A DNA stretch of 64,000 bases from Paenibacillus piscarius (GTDB lineage Bacteria > Bacillota > Bacilli > Paenibacillales > Paenibacillaceae), in NCBI RefSeq assembly GCF_022234545.1, contig NZ_JAIEUI010000008.1, forward strand, positions 1 to 64,000. Reading direction: 5' to 3'. The notes beneath the pieces are model-generated. The model was given only the letters and a program-made list of their open reading frames with translations, was not told where the DNA came from and made no database searches. The position numbers and the translations under genes are program-made. Below, one piece after another: positions 63,557-64,000 of the stretch; the stretch's first letter is position 1; the number at the start of each line of letters is the position of its first letter.

Positions 63557-64000
63557 AGAGCTTTATGCAGGCGGAGATCTATTTCTTGCGCAAAGACCGG
63601 GCGTTCTGGAGTGTCACAGCCGTGTTCGCGCTCGCCAGTCTCGTGCTTGTCCTTATCATCGGGAGCGGCGGAGGTAGCTATGATATTAGCAGCTACGCCG
63701 GGCCGCTGAAGTCAGCCGCTACGTTCTCCATCCTGTTCTATCTGGTGGTTCCGCTTCATGCCTGCTTCTTCGCCGTGGAGGGATTCGAGCAGGGGTCGGT
63801 GCAGAATATCATTGCTGCCGGCCTCAGCCGGAAGCAATATTTCACCGGAAAATATGTACTTGAGCTGCTTACCGTTCTGGTCTGGCTGCTGGAGTTCTAT
63901 GGATTGTTCTGGCTGTTCTATCTTGGGGCAGCGCTGGTTACCGGAGCGCCGGCAGGTCCTGGCAGCTTCGGCGCCGATCTGGCGGCCGGCATGACCGCAC
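63553..64000 (+). CDS. ABC-2 type permease (5' part, runs off the window)
   Basis: Starts ATG 63553 (ATGA overlap with the ATPase) and stays open for 149 codons to the end of the window. The product begins MKSFMQAEIYFLRKDRAFW and has at least three hydrophobic segments, with FAVEGFEQGSVQNIIAAGLSRKQYFTGKY, the conserved cytoplasmic stretch of ABC-2 permeases. It forms the membrane part of the transporter with the upstream ATPase. Confidence 0.82.
   Translation, partial: MKSFMQAEIYFLRKDRAFWSVTAVFALASLVLVLIIGSGGGSYDISSYAGPLKSAATFSILFYLVVPLHACFFAVEGFEQGSVQNIIAAGLSRKQYFTGKYVLELLTVLVWLLEFYGLFWLFYLGAALVTGAPAGPGSFGADLAAGMTA

Overview
Organism. The window looks like a Paenibacillus-type member of the Bacillota. 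The backbone is GC-rich and has strong Shine-Dalgarno sites. It carries T-box leaders, a CIRCE-controlled groESL operon, an H-type small acid-soluble spore protein, SLH-anchored surface proteins and a two-component NHEJ system. The order tsaE-tsaB-rimI-tsaD ... ydiF-like ABC-F ... moaC ... tatA-tatC ... groES-groEL follows the Bacillus ydi-gro region. These are inferences from sequence and synteny; no database search was run.

Layout. 0.2-6.4 kb: an ABC exporter pair, a bactofilin with an M23 peptidase (minus strand), cardiolipin synthase and a YitT-family protein. 6.6-12.3 kb: NHEJ genes (LigD polymerase-type protein; LigD ligase-type protein with Ku), split by a divergent ECF sigma operon. 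12.5-14.7 kb: two tiny ORFs (one SspH-like), a strand-asymmetric repeat region and a DMT-type exporter. 14.8-17.7 kb: the t6A operon with RimI. 17.7-20.0 kb: leuA behind two tandem leucine T-boxes. 20.3-20.65 kb: a cluster of DnaA-box-like 9-mers between convergent genes. 20.7-28.1 kb: ABC-F, 5-formyl-THF cyclo-ligase, MoaC, MogA, TatA/TatC, GroES/GroEL.

Mobile region. A roughly 14.2 kb element (28057-42243) is integrated at the 3' end of groEL and bounded by an 18-bp direct repeat that recreates the last codons and stop of groEL. Each end has paired TTCCCCACA motifs that look like integrase arm sites. The element carries a tyrosine integrase, DinD, an array of about 16 different short hairpins next to a HEPN-domain gene, phage-type regulators, a Rep-like protein, a duplicated ArpU-like regulator, a lone HK97-type prohead protease, an HxH-repeat tail fibre and a proteasome/HslV-like Ntn-hydrolase. 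No terminase, portal or capsid gene is visible, so it resembles a phage satellite or a reduced prophage. Just outside the right end lies a decayed copy of the 3' end of an integrase, which suggests an earlier insertion at the same site.

Surface cluster. From 43.6 to 59.4 kb, four tightly packed genes encode an SLH/clostripain-family protease, a 2272-aa Ig-like repeat protein, a 1896-aa protein ending in a type I dockerin, and a cohesin-like protein with three SLH repeats. Together they look like a self-contained cell-surface assembly held by a cohesin-dockerin bond. The last part holds a small BhlA/UviB-like membrane-protein cassette, and a GHKL kinase/LytTR regulator pair divergent from another ABC exporter whose permease runs off the window.

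The parts that most merit follow-up are the hairpin array beside the HEPN gene, the cohesin-dockerin-SLH-clostripain cluster, the proteasome-like phage protein and the DnaA-box cluster.
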